From positions 1 to 38,795 of the forward strand of contig CAKQHH010000016.1 of the NCBI GenBank assembly GCA_934234035.1: a stretch of 38,795 nt of DNA. The letters run 5' to 3'. Source of the stretch: an uncultured Clostridia bacterium (GTDB taxonomy: Bacteria > Bacillota > Clostridia > Peptostreptococcales > Anaerovoracaceae). Shown here in pieces: positions 24,551 through 31,926 of this stretch; the stretch's first letter is position 1, and the number at the start of each line of letters is the position of its first letter. A program made the position numbers and the translations under genes. Below the pieces are notes generated by a model that ran no database searches, was not told the origin of the DNA, and saw only the letters and a program-made list of their open reading frames with translations.

Positions 24551-26028
24551 AATGCCACTCCTTTCAGCGAAATCAGCAGAATATCAATTACTTTAACGTT
24601 AAATACGCCCAGCAGCAGAATCAGCAGAATGCAGGTGACAACCGGAATCATGATGGTAAGAGGTACCTCCAAAACACCCTTTCCCTCCGGATGCAGCGGC
24701 TTTCTTGTTTTATCCGCCTGAACGAATACTTTCTCAATCACCTTGAAGAAATAGACCGCATTCAGCAGGGAACTCAGCACCAGCACAAAGATATACACGT
24801 ATTCCTGTGTCTGTGCCGCGCCGCAGGCCAGATACCATTTGCTGAAGAAACCCACCGTGGGCGGAATGCCGATCATGGACAGTGCACCCACCGCCAGCAG
24901 TCCCGCGGTAAACGGCATCTTCTTATATATTCTTCCAAAGTCATTTAAATCAAAGGTTCCGTACTTCCAACTGATGGCGCCCGCCGCAAAGAACAGGCCC
25001 CCCTTCATAAAAGCATGTCCCAGCATGTGCAGAAAAGCGCCGGCCAAGGCCAACGGGCTTCCGATGGCAAAGCCCAGACTGATGTATCCGATCTGAGCCA
25101 CGCTGGAATACGCCAAAACCTTTCGGATATCCTTCTGCGCCATGGCACGAACGGATCCGTAGATCATTCCGCATGCGGAAATCACGCCGATAATCAGAAG
25201 GACGTACCGGAAATACTTAAAATCCTTTCCGTAGATGCAGTACAGATACCGGAACATGGCATAGGCCGGAATCTTTCCCATAGCTCCCGCAATCAGCGGA
25301 CGCGCACCGGTATGGGCATGAGTGTACGCCGACGGCTGCCATCCATGGAACGGAAACAGTGCCATCTTAATGCCGAAGGATGCAATCAGGAACATCATGG
25401 CCATCAGCATCGCCGAATCGTTGTTTCCCTGTTTCAGGCAAGCGGCCATATCCGACATGTTCAGGGTACCCGTCACGGAGTACAGAATTCCCACCGCAAG
25501 CAGGTAGAAGGTCGCCGCAACGGTTCCCACCAGCAGGTACCGGAATGCGGATACGATGCCCCGGCTCCCGCCCATGGCAATCAGGCAGTACGCCGTCAGG
25601 GAAGTGATTTCCAGAAATACGTACAGGTTGAATACGTCTCCGGTCATGGTCATGCCCACCATACCCAGCACCAGAAGTGCATGCATGGTGTACGCACCCC
25701 CCACCTGAAGCGCATCTCCGTTTTTGTCAAAGTTAAAGGCAAACATGCAGGAGAGGACACCCAGCGTACATACCATAATAACGATAACGGCATTGATCGT
25801 GTCCACGGAGAACTCAATTCCGTATGGAATCTTGTATCCGCCGAATACGTAATGAATCGGTCCGTGCTGAATCACCTGCACCAGCTGAACGACGGACAGA
25901 ATCAGCGATCCGGTTAGGGCACAGAATACCACGTCCCGCCCCAAATGTTTATGAATCTTCGACAGCGCTAATGAAAGCAATGCCGAACACAATGGCAATA
26001 ATACAATATATGCAGGCAGATTCTTCAT
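24547..26028 (-). CDS. mrpD: Na+/H+ antiporter subunit D (MrpD/MnhD)
   Basis: Main antiporter-type subunit of the Mrp complex. The 493-residue product has about 14 membrane helices, Glu in FNLYVFLEITSLTAYCL, Lys in AGAMGKIPAYAMFRYLY, QKDIRKVLAYSSVAQIGYI (family signature) and the helix-12 Lys in GFFSKWYLACGA. It directly follows mrpC (ATGA overlap), the standard C-D order, which is why I assign this copy as MrpD. Confidence 0.92.
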   Translation of the reverse strand: MKNLPAYIVLLPLCSALLSLALSKIHKHLGRDVVFCALTGSLILSVVQLVQVIQHGPIHYVFGGYKIPYGIEFSVDTINAVIVIMVCTLGVLSCMFAFNFDKNGDALQVGGAYTMHALLVLGMVGMTMTGDVFNLYVFLEITSLTAYCLIAMGGSRGIVSAFRYLLVGTVAATFYLLAVGILYSVTGTLNMSDMAACLKQGNNDSAMLMAMMFLIASFGIKMALFPFHGWQPSAYTHAHTGARPLIAGAMGKIPAYAMFRYLYCIYGKDFKYFRYVLLIIGVISACGMIYGSVRAMAQKDIRKVLAYSSVAQIGYISLGFAIGSPLALAGAFLHMLGHAFMKGGLFFAAGAISWKYGTFDLNDFGRIYKKMPFTAGLLAVGALSMIGIPPTVGFFSKWYLACGAAQTQEYVYIFVLVLSSLLNAVYFFKVIEKVFVQADKTRKPLHPEGKGVLEVPLTIMIPVVTCILLILLLGVFNVKVIDILLISLKGVAL

Positions 26029-26408
26029 CGGAACTGTTTCTCTCCTTCTATAATATCTTTTTCTTCAATGCTTCCATACTTTTCCTTAATCCGAGTCAGC
26101 AAAGCCAATCCCACACCGGTGGTTCCCAGGCTGACAACGATGGCCGTGAGCATCAGGCCGTGTGGCAACGGATTGATGTACTCTGCCGCATGGACGATGT
26201 GTTTCATCGCCACCGGAATGGTTCCGGAATTCTTCTGGGCAAAACAAAGGAAAAAGAAGATTACCGCCACCTGCATGATATTCATGCAGATTAGCTTTTT
26301 CATGTAGTTACGGCTGACGATGATTCCGTATAATCCCAGCGTCAGCAGCAGCAGTGTGAGAAAATAAATTCCCTTCCCTGCCAGAATTGTCTCAATCTGT
26401 GTCATCAT
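26025..26408 (-). CDS. mrpC: Na+/H+ antiporter subunit C (NuoK-like)
   Basis: The 127-residue product has three membrane helices and the NuoK-like pattern (GLYGIIVSRNYMKKLICMNIMQ, then PLPHGLMLTAIVVSLGTTGVGLALL). The start is at the ATG at 26408 preceded by AAAGGG 9 bases upstream. The reading frame overlaps the end of mrpB by 17 bases and ends in an ATGA overlap with mrpD. Confidence 0.93.
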   Translation of the reverse strand: MMTQIETILAGKGIYFLTLLLLTLGLYGIIVSRNYMKKLICMNIMQVAVIFFFLCFAQKNSGTIPVAMKHIVHAAEYINPLPHGLMLTAIVVSLGTTGVGLALLTRIKEKYGSIEEKDIIEGEKQFR

Positions 26409-27165
26409 CAAAATGCACCCTTTCCATAATCCCGTTGAGAATGGTAATAATCGTCGCCATTACGCAGATTGCCACGCCCACTTCCACCAGAAGCATGCCG
26501 GTGGAATGCTTCTCCAGCGCATGCATCGGAATCGGCAATTTCTCATATTCCAGAAAAACACCGCCCCCCGCCATGCACAGGATTCCGGTCAGCACGTAGA
26601 TAAAGGTTCCGATTCCACCCAGTGCGGTGGATTTTTCCTTCGGCAGCCGGATGAGGCTGTCTCGTTCCGGAATGACCATCACATCCAGAATGTATGTCAT
26701 TCCCAGCAGAGCCCCCGCCTGGAAACCGCCGCCCAGACTGACTTCCCCGTGGAACAGCACGTAAATGGCATACAGCATAATCATCGGTTCGATTAACGGA
26801 ATCATTACTTCCTTATTGATGGTGCGGTATACCGGCTTTCCATCCCGGGATTCCTTCTTCCGAACCTTTCGGGACCGAATTCGATTCTTCCGCTCCGGAT
26901 GACTGGCCAGAATGAGAACCACTGCCACCCCGGCAATGAACATTACCGTCGTTTCGTACATCGTATCGAACGCTCTGTAGTCCACGATAACCGCCGTTAC
27001 CATGTTGGGCGAATTGGTCTCCGTCGTCGCGTGTTCAATGTAGTAGTCCGTCGTATGGGTATTCGGCTTGGATGACGGATCGCCGATTTCCGGCAGGAAA
27101 TCCAAGGCCGCAAAGGATGCGCCCAGGCAAATCACAATTAATAATAATGGTAACACTTTCCGCAT
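26392..27165 (-). CDS. mrpB: Fused MbhE-MrpB antiporter subunit
   Basis: The product of 257 residues joins two elements that are separate or attached to MrpA in other systems. The N-terminal part (about 1-95) contains VDYRAFDTMYETTVMFIAGVAVV, the MbhE or MrpA C-terminal motif. The second part (about 125-257) is a MnhB domain, with YAIYVLFHGEVSLGGGFQAGALLG and VEVGVAICVMATII. A charged linker (HPERKNRIRSRKVRKKES) separates them. I place the start at the ATG sharing a base with the upstream stop (TGATG, 27165); GTG codons slightly upstream are alternatives. Confidence 0.88.
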   Translation of the reverse strand: MRKVLPLLLIVICLGASFAALDFLPEIGDPSSKPNTHTTDYYIEHATTETNSPNMVTAVIVDYRAFDTMYETTVMFIAGVAVVLILASHPERKNRIRSRKVRKKESRDGKPVYRTINKEVMIPLIEPMIMLYAIYVLFHGEVSLGGGFQAGALLGMTYILDVMVIPERDSLIRLPKEKSTALGGIGTFIYVLTGILCMAGGGVFLEYEKLPIPMHALEKHSTGMLLVEVGVAICVMATIITILNGIMERVHFDDDTD

Positions 27166-27407
27166 CACTTGCACCGCCGATCTATATTTCTGAGTGTCAT
27201 AATGAAGTAAATGGTGGAGATGACACCGATTACCGCTTCCGTAAAGGCCACGTCCGGCGCCCCCATCACAATGTACAAAAACATGGTGATAAAGCTGAAC
27301 GCACAGTAGGTTACCACTACCACCATCAAGTCCTTATTGAAAATCACGACCAGCGTGATGGCAATCAATGCTAGCAAAAGCACCGCTTCAAGCATCAGCA
27401 TCGACAT
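27165..27407 (-). CDS. DUF4040/MbhD-like antiporter subunit (split-off MrpA segment)
   Basis: The 80-residue product has three membrane helices and the MbhD signature (TYCAFSFITMFLYIVMGAPDVAFTEAVIG). In classical Mrp operons this piece is the C-terminal region of the 800-residue MrpA; here, as in Mbh-type operons, it is a separate gene. The ATG at 27407 has GGGAG 9 bases upstream; an ATG three codons earlier is nearly touching that site. It overlaps mrpG by about 20 bases and is coupled to mrpB (TGATG). Confidence 0.87.
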   Translation of the reverse strand: MSMLMLEAVLLLALIAITLVVIFNKDLMVVVVTYCAFSFITMFLYIVMGAPDVAFTEAVIGVISTIYFIMTLRNIDRRCK

Positions 27408-27741
27408 CTCGGTCATCTCCCTTCTCTTTCTTAATTCTCTTCCCATTATATCCCTGATAATCCCGGGCGTGCACCGCTTCCAGAATGATCAGGTTGGTTC
27501 CCAGCGGGTTGGTGATGAGATAGATTACATATATCAGAAAAACCTTCAGGGACAACAGCGTCAGCCCCGTCTTCACCATGATTCCCACGGTGAGAAGGAG
27601 CGCTCCCAGGGTATCTCCGATTCCGGCTGCATGAAGCCGCGAGAAAAAATCCGGGAACCGAACCACACCAATTGCCGCCGTCCAAAGGAAAATCGCACCG
27701 ACCAGAATCAGCGCAGCCGAAATAATTGTCCGTATATCCAT
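27388..27741 (-). CDS. mrpG: Na+/H+ antiporter subunit G
   Basis: The 117-residue product has three membrane helices and the MnhG/PhaG signature: VVRFPDFFSRLHAAGIGDTLGA, then VYLITNPLGTNLI. The C-terminal tail is charged (KRIKKEKGDDRDVDADA). It begins where mrpF ends, with a one-base overlap. Confidence 0.94.
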   Translation of the reverse strand: MDIRTIISAALILVGAIFLWTAAIGVVRFPDFFSRLHAAGIGDTLGALLLTVGIMVKTGLTLLSLKVFLIYVIYLITNPLGTNLIILEAVHARDYQGYNGKRIKKEKGDDRDVDADA

Positions 27742-28001
27742 TATCTTCTTCCTCCGATAAACTTCGCCAGAATCACCGTCGTTACAAATCCCAGAATGGA
27801 ATAGCTCAGCGCGATGTCGATGTACATGTCAATTCGCCCATCAATCAAGCCCCGCACCAGAATCAGGAATACGATATTCGTGTTCATCACGAACATGGCA
27901 TTTAATTTGTCATAGACTCCGTTCTTTCGAATCATGAAAAACAGCATCAGGAGCACCACTCCCGTAATCGCCAGCAGGATCGCCGTATAAAAAATCGTCA
28001 T
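27741..28001 (-). CDS. mrpF: Na+/H+ antiporter subunit F
   Basis: The 86-residue product has three membrane helices and the MnhF pattern: KNGVYDKLNAMFVMNTNIVFLIL and a SYSILGFVTTVILAKFI ending. It overlaps mrpE by 4 bases (ATGA) and mrpG by one. Confidence 0.93.
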   Translation of the reverse strand: MTIFYTAILLAITGVVLLMLFFMIRKNGVYDKLNAMFVMNTNIVFLILVRGLIDGRIDMYIDIALSYSILGFVTTVILAKFIGGRR

Positions 28002-28639
28002 ATGCGCTTCAATCCTTTCTTTGCGGTAAAAGTAGTTTCGATCAGGCGAGCCGTCTTCCGGTTCTCTCCCGCTTCTTCTACATCCAGTACGCGGAAATCG
28101 ATCGTCTCACCGAACAACCGTGCGACCTTCCCCTGCATGGTTCCATCCAGGAGACCTGCCTTCGACTCCTCCGTCAGCGCATGCACAGAATACGTTCCGT
28201 CCTCCAGAATGTCCACGGTAACGGTTCCCGGTGTCAGGGTAATGGAATTGGCCAGCAGCGCCCTTGCCGCCGGATTGTCATAATTCGCCCGAAACCACAC
28301 AATCTGTGGATGCAGCGATTTCTTTCCCCGATACACATTCCAGGTAACGCTAAAGGAGCTCTTGACGATTTCCTTCAAGAGCCACAGAAAATAAATAAGC
28401 AGTCGGATGGGATTGACGTGAATGAGAAAATAATATCGATCCGAATGGACACCTTTCATATAGAAAGATTTAAAACAGAAAAGAGAAATGATGCCCGCGG
28501 TCATCACCCCGTATATAATAAACTTCAATTCAAAGATGCCGGATAAGATGAACCAACCGGCCAAAAGGATTACAAACAACTCAACCCAATTACAGAGCGG
28601 AGGGCTCTGCAATTTCTCTTTTTCAATATTGTTCTTCAT
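27998..28639 (-). CDS. mrpE: Na+/H+ antiporter subunit E, first gene of the Mrp operon
   Basis: The 213-residue product begins at the ATG at 28639, which has AGGAG 5 bases upstream; an ATG nine codons earlier lacks a site. It has two or three N-terminal membrane helices and the MrpE/MnhE core (LLKEIVKSSFSVTWNVY, then NSITLTPGTVTVDILEDGTYSVHAL), with a C-terminal extension of about 50 residues. It opens a nine-gene run in the order E-F-G-MbhD-B-C-D-D2-small-L. Confidence 0.93.
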   Translation of the reverse strand: MKNNIEKEKLQSPPLCNWVELFVILLAGWFILSGIFELKFIIYGVMTAGIISLFCFKSFYMKGVHSDRYYFLIHVNPIRLLIYFLWLLKEIVKSSFSVTWNVYRGKKSLHPQIVWFRANYDNPAARALLANSITLTPGTVTVDILEDGTYSVHALTEESKAGLLDGTMQGKVARLFGETIDFRVLDVEEAGENRKTARLIETTFTAKKGLKRI

Positions 28640-28667
28640 AGCTTCTCCTAAAAACATACCTTTCATA

Positions 28668-28673
28668 ATTATA
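28668..28673 (-). promoter_or_regulatory. Possible -10 of the Mrp operon
   Basis: TATAAT on the minus strand 28 bases before the mrpE start. The hexamer 17 bases upstream (TGGTAA) is a poor -35, so an activator or another promoter may be involved. Confidence 0.4.
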
Positions 28674-28707
28674 CATAATCTTTTGTGCTTTTACCAGTAC
28701 AATTCTT

Positions 28708-28724
28708 GTAAATTTACATTAATG
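28708..28724. promoter_or_regulatory. Two overlapping palindromes in the mrpE/radical SAM intergenic region
   Basis: GTAAATTTAC (28708-28717) and ACATTAATGT (28715-28724) are each perfect 10-base palindromes sharing three bases. They lie between the divergent genes, upstream of the possible mrp -10. They are candidate operators, although AT-rich sequence makes palindromes easier by chance. Confidence 0.35.
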
Positions 28725-28751
28725 TTATGCGTTCGTCATATTGACACATTA

Positions 28752-28765
28752 TAAACATGCGTTTA
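28752..28765. promoter_or_regulatory. LexA-box-like palindrome over the radical SAM-lexA promoter
   Basis: TAAACATGCGTTTA has 5-base inverted arms and the 4-base spacing of the Gram-positive SOS box (GAAC-N4-GTTC) with one symmetrical change to AAAC-N4-GTTT. It overlaps the -35 hexamer at 28762-28767. Since lexA is the second gene of that transcript, LexA autoregulation is the obvious reading; this is inference. Confidence 0.5.
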
Positions 28766-28791
28766 CAAATTCTTTTAAAGCGTGCTATAAT
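28762..28791 (+). promoter_or_regulatory. Promoter of the radical SAM-lexA transcript
   Basis: TTTACA (28762-28767), 18 bases, consensus TATAAT (28786-28791). The predicted start near 28798 leaves a leader of about 30 bases with AAGGGG before the ATG. Confidence 0.78.
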
Positions 28792-28827
28792 AAAACAGAA
28801 AAAAATTAGAGCTTTTTAAGGGGTAGC

Positions 28828-29652
28828 ATGAATATTATGAAGAAAATTAAAGAAGGACCAACCGTCACCATGTTCGTACCGTATGACTGCAACAACAGCT
28901 GTCCATTCTGTGTGAACAAGGAAGAATACCGAAATTCCTCCAGCTTTGACCTGGATCGCTGCTATCGTTCCCTGGATTTGCTGGACCGGATTTTCCCGCA
29001 TAACGATGTTGTTTTTACCGGCGGAGAACCTCTGGCAGAGCTGGAAGCGTTGGAAGATATCATCGCCCATGTCGGTGAGACTCACAACCTCTACATCAAC
29101 ACCACCCTGCCGACCAGCGAGAAACAGGACATCCACCGCATTGCGGAAGTCCTGAACCGCCATCAGGATATGATTTCCTGCGTGAACGTATCCCGTCACC
29201 TGAAGCATTACGTTAAGGAGTGCTCCGACGATATTTTTGATCGTCTGAAGGTTCGTCACCGCATTAACTGCGTCATTTTTGAAGATGCGAAGGAACCGTC
29301 CACAAAGGAGAAACTGACTAAATTCCTGGACCGCTTCAACGGTCATGAAGTTCAGATTCGGGCCAATTATTCCAATCTGACACTGGAGAACGTTTTTGAG
29401 ACGGAGGGAGACGACCTGTTCGATCTTCTCTGCGATATTGCGGAATACCAGTATCCGCTGGAGAAAGAACTCTTCCGAACGGGATTTGTCTTCCATTATA
29501 AGGACAGCCTGGTAACCTATCACAAAACCCTGCCGTTCAGCAAGATTGACGGAAAAGTGGGCGACATCATCATCCGCCAGAGCGGACTGATTTATGACGA
29601 CTGGAACAACTACGGCAGCCCGATGGATATTAACGAACTGACACTGATTTAA
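28828..29652 (+). CDS. Radical SAM protein of unknown function, cotranscribed with lexA
   Basis: The 274-residue product has the radical SAM cluster motif C21-x3-C25-x2-C28 (DCNNSCPFC) in a short N-terminus, GGEP at 65-68, and a partial barrel after it. No C-terminal SPASM-type cysteine cluster is visible; remaining Cys (such as in SCVNVS, KECSDD, INCVIF, LLCDIA) are scattered. It should cleave S-adenosylmethionine to a 5'-deoxyadenosyl radical, but the substrate is unknown. AAGGGG lies 4 bases before the ATG. lexA follows after 15 bases with no terminator between, and a LexA-box-like palindrome covers the shared promoter, so it may be SOS-regulated. Confidence 0.88.
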   Translation: MNIMKKIKEGPTVTMFVPYDCNNSCPFCVNKEEYRNSSSFDLDRCYRSLDLLDRIFPHNDVVFTGGEPLAELEALEDIIAHVGETHNLYINTTLPTSEKQDIHRIAEVLNRHQDMISCVNVSRHLKHYVKECSDDIFDRLKVRHRINCVIFEDAKEPSTKEKLTKFLDRFNGHEVQIRANYSNLTLENVFETEGDDLFDLLCDIAEYQYPLEKELFRTGFVFHYKDSLVTYHKTLPFSKIDGKVGDIIIRQSGLIYDDWNNYGSPMDINELTLI

Positions 29653-29667
29653 TGCCAGGAGGTACTG

Positions 29668-30318
29668 ATGAAAAAATGTGAGGAAAGACAGGAAAAAATC
29701 CTGCAATACATGAAGGATACCATACGAGAACGCTGTTTTCCTCCAACTGTTCGGGAAATCTGTGCAGCATTGAATATCAAGTCCACTTCTACGGTTTTCA
29801 AAGACCTGAAGGTGCTGGAGGAAAAAGGCCTGATTCGCAAGGATCCCAGCAAGCCCCGGGCTTTGGTCGTGGTGGATCAGAATCCGCCGAAACCGCAGAA
29901 CGACGTCCCGATGTCCATCGACGACACCAACACCACCTTGATTCCGATTATCGGACGAGTTGCCGCCGGCACCCCGATTCTGTCGGAGCAGAACATCGAT
30001 GAGTACGTTCCCTTCCCGTCTCGATTCCTGGGAAAAGGCAACAATTTCATTCTTTCTGTTCACGGCAACAGCATGATCAACAGCGGAATCAACGACGGTG
30101 ATTACATCATCGTCAAGGAGGAACACGAGGCGCGCAACGGAGACATCGTGGTGGCCATGATTGAAGGGGAATTCGAGGCGGAAGCCACGGTAAAAAGATT
30201 TTATCGGGAGAACGGACACATCCGGCTCCAGCCGGAGAACGACGAGATGGAACCCATCATCGTGCCGGACTGCACCATCATCGGAAAGGTGGAAGGCGTA
30301 TTCCGTTACCTGAGCTAA
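29668..30318 (+). CDS. lexA: LexA repressor
   Basis: SOS repressor and self-cleaving serine protease. The 216-residue product has an N-terminal winged helix-turn-helix (about 1-70: PPTVREICAALNIKSTSTVFKDLKVLEEKGLI) and a C-terminal S24 domain with cleavage site A100-G101 (GRVAAGTPIL), nucleophile S135 (HGNSM) and K176 (ATVKRF). Length is normal. AGGAGGT lies 4 bases before the ATG. It is the second gene after the radical SAM gene and is followed by a strong bidirectional terminator. Confidence 0.97.
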   Translation: MKKCEERQEKILQYMKDTIRERCFPPTVREICAALNIKSTSTVFKDLKVLEEKGLIRKDPSKPRALVVVDQNPPKPQNDVPMSIDDTNTTLIPIIGRVAAGTPILSEQNIDEYVPFPSRFLGKGNNFILSVHGNSMINSGINDGDYIIVKEEHEARNGDIVVAMIEGEFEAEATVKRFYRENGHIRLQPENDEMEPIIVPDCTIIGKVEGVFRYLS

Positions 30319-30354
30319 CCCGGATTGTGCGCATTGCCGGAAACTGCAGACATA

Positions 30355-30395
30355 TTAAAAATGGACTTTTGAGCCATCAAAAGTCCATTTTTTTA
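30355..30395. terminator. Bidirectional terminator between lexA and uraA
   Basis: A perfect 14-bp stem (30359-30372 with 30377-30390) with loop GCCA, A-run to the left and T-run to the right. It can end both convergent transcripts. Confidence 0.93.
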
Positions 30396-30416
30396 TTCTT
30401 TTTGTGGATGAAACCG

Positions 30417-31685
30417 CTATTCGTAATCGTTGGTCAACTTGAACCAATCCAGAACATAGAAGGTCAGTCCCAGCGCCATTCCCACCAATGCGGCCAAGCT
30501 CATGCCCTGCAGCGTGGCGGAACCGATTTTGATATAGGCACCGGAAAGTCCGGTGACGAAGATGACCGAGGTCATAGCGAGATTCCGAGCTTTGGAATAA
30601 TCCACCTTGGCATCCACCATCAGCCGAATACCGGATGCGCCAATCATTCCGTACAGCAGGAAGCTGACGCCGCCCATTACCGGTGCCGGAATGGTTTCAA
30701 TCAAGCCGGAGGCTTTTCCGATAAAGGACAGGAAAATGGAGAATACCGCCGCGCCGCCGATGACCCATACGCTGTATACTTTCGTGATGGCCATGACACC
30801 GATGTTCTCACCGTAAGTGGTGGTCGGCACGGAGCCGCAGAAACCGGAAAGCGTGGTGGACAAACCATCCGCAAACAGGGACCGGTGCAGGCCCGGATCC
30901 TTCAGAAGGTCTTTGTCGATGATTTCCGAGGTTACCACCTGATGACCGATGTGTTCCGAAATCACCACCAGCGATGCGGGGATGATGACCAGAATCGCCT
31001 GAAGACTGAATTTCGGTGCGGTGAAGTTCGGCATGGCTACCCAGGACTGGGTTCGGAGCGGCGTGAAGTCCACAATTCCCAGGAGCAGCGCCACGATATA
31101 ACCGATGATGATGGCAATCAGAATGGCAATGGCCGATGCGAAACCGCGGTACAGCACCTGTCCGATAATGGCAAAGGCCAGCGTCACCAGGAATACGATG
31201 ACCAGATGGGGGTCGATGTGGTCGTATCCTTCGGACTTAACGATTCCGCCGTTGGACGCCGCATTGCTCGCCAGTTCCAGTCCGATCAGCGCCACCACCG
31301 GACCCATGGCTGCCGGCGGCAGGATGACATCAATCCAGTCCACGCCCACATACTTGATGAGAATGGCCACCGCCATGAAAATGATGCCGGTGACGATGAA
31401 CCCGCCCAATGCGTATTCGTATCCCATCTTATTGATCACAATCAGTGCCGGGGAGATAAAGGCAAAGCTGGAACCCAGATATGCCGGCGCCTTCCCCTTG
31501 GTAATCAGAATAAAAAGCAGAGTGCCGATGCCGTTCATGAGAAGCGCAATGGCCGGACTGATTCCCAGGATATACGGAACCAGAACCGATGCGCTGAACA
31601 TGGCAAAGGTGTGCTGAATGCTTAACGGAATTCCCATCCGAAGCGGGACCTTCTCGTTTACTTGAATAATTCTTCTGTCGCTCAT
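30417..31685 (-). CDS. uraA: Uracil permease, NCS2 family
   Basis: Membrane importer of uracil, driven by protons. The 422-residue product has about 14 membrane segments and UraA/PyrP features: PLSIQHTFAMFSASVLVP (about 20-37), GSSFAFISPAL, the NCS2 signature region VVISEHIGHQVVTSEIIDKDLLKDPGLHRSLFADG with the substrate-binding Glu, and GSVPTTTYGENIGVMAITKV. GGAG lies 5 bases before the ATG. I see no PyrR-type attenuator or purine riboswitch in the short leader. It diverges from the IclR gene. Confidence 0.93.
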   Translation of the reverse strand: MSDRRIIQVNEKVPLRMGIPLSIQHTFAMFSASVLVPYILGISPAIALLMNGIGTLLFILITKGKAPAYLGSSFAFISPALIVINKMGYEYALGGFIVTGIIFMAVAILIKYVGVDWIDVILPPAAMGPVVALIGLELASNAASNGGIVKSEGYDHIDPHLVIVFLVTLAFAIIGQVLYRGFASAIAILIAIIIGYIVALLLGIVDFTPLRTQSWVAMPNFTAPKFSLQAILVIIPASLVVISEHIGHQVVTSEIIDKDLLKDPGLHRSLFADGLSTTLSGFCGSVPTTTYGENIGVMAITKVYSVWVIGGAAVFSIFLSFIGKASGLIETIPAPVMGGVSFLLYGMIGASGIRLMVDAKVDYSKARNLAMTSVIFVTGLSGAYIKIGSATLQGMSLAALVGMALGLTFYVLDWFKLTNDYE

Positions 31686-31731
31686 CGTTTCTCCTAATCA
31701 TACAATCTATAACAATACATTTCCGCTACTT

Positions 31732-31737
31732 ATTATA
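31732..31737 (-). promoter_or_regulatory. -10 of the uraA promoter
   Basis: Consensus TATAAT on the minus strand, about 47 bases before the uraA start. The best -35 candidate (TTGTAG) is 20 bases away, so spacing is poor. Confidence 0.45.
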
Positions 31738-31840
31738 CATGCACCGAAACGAATTTCCTACAATTAAATCCGGTCATCCAATATATAATTGCATTGGGCA
31801 ATTGTGATAATTTTTTCACCTTGAATCGGCCGTGAAACCA

Positions 31841-31869
31841 TTGAAAAATAAGGGAAAACACGGTATAAT
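31841..31869 (+). promoter_or_regulatory. Promoter of the IclR-family regulator gene
   Basis: TTGAAA (31841-31846), 17 bases, TATAAT (31864-31869). The leader of about 50 bases holds a small GC hairpin (around 31893-31909) and a single TAGAAC half-site (31910-31915) beside the ribosome binding site. Confidence 0.8.
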
Positions 31870-31926
31870 AATAGCGTGTTTTTGTGTGCAATAGCTGCGG
31901 GCTCCGCGGTAGAACAGAGGTAGAAT

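Noticed and set aside
28816..30219. 467-codon minus-strand frame
   Set aside because: It covers the radical SAM and lexA genes antisense, both of which have clear motifs and ribosome binding sites.
30327..31625. 432-codon plus-strand frame
   Set aside because: Antisense shadow of the uracil permease; composition rich in His, Gln, Arg and Asp without a domain.
31686..31780. Search for a PyrR attenuator or purine riboswitch before uraA
   Set aside because: The leader is only about 40 bases, with no terminator/antiterminator pair or conserved anti-terminator loop.
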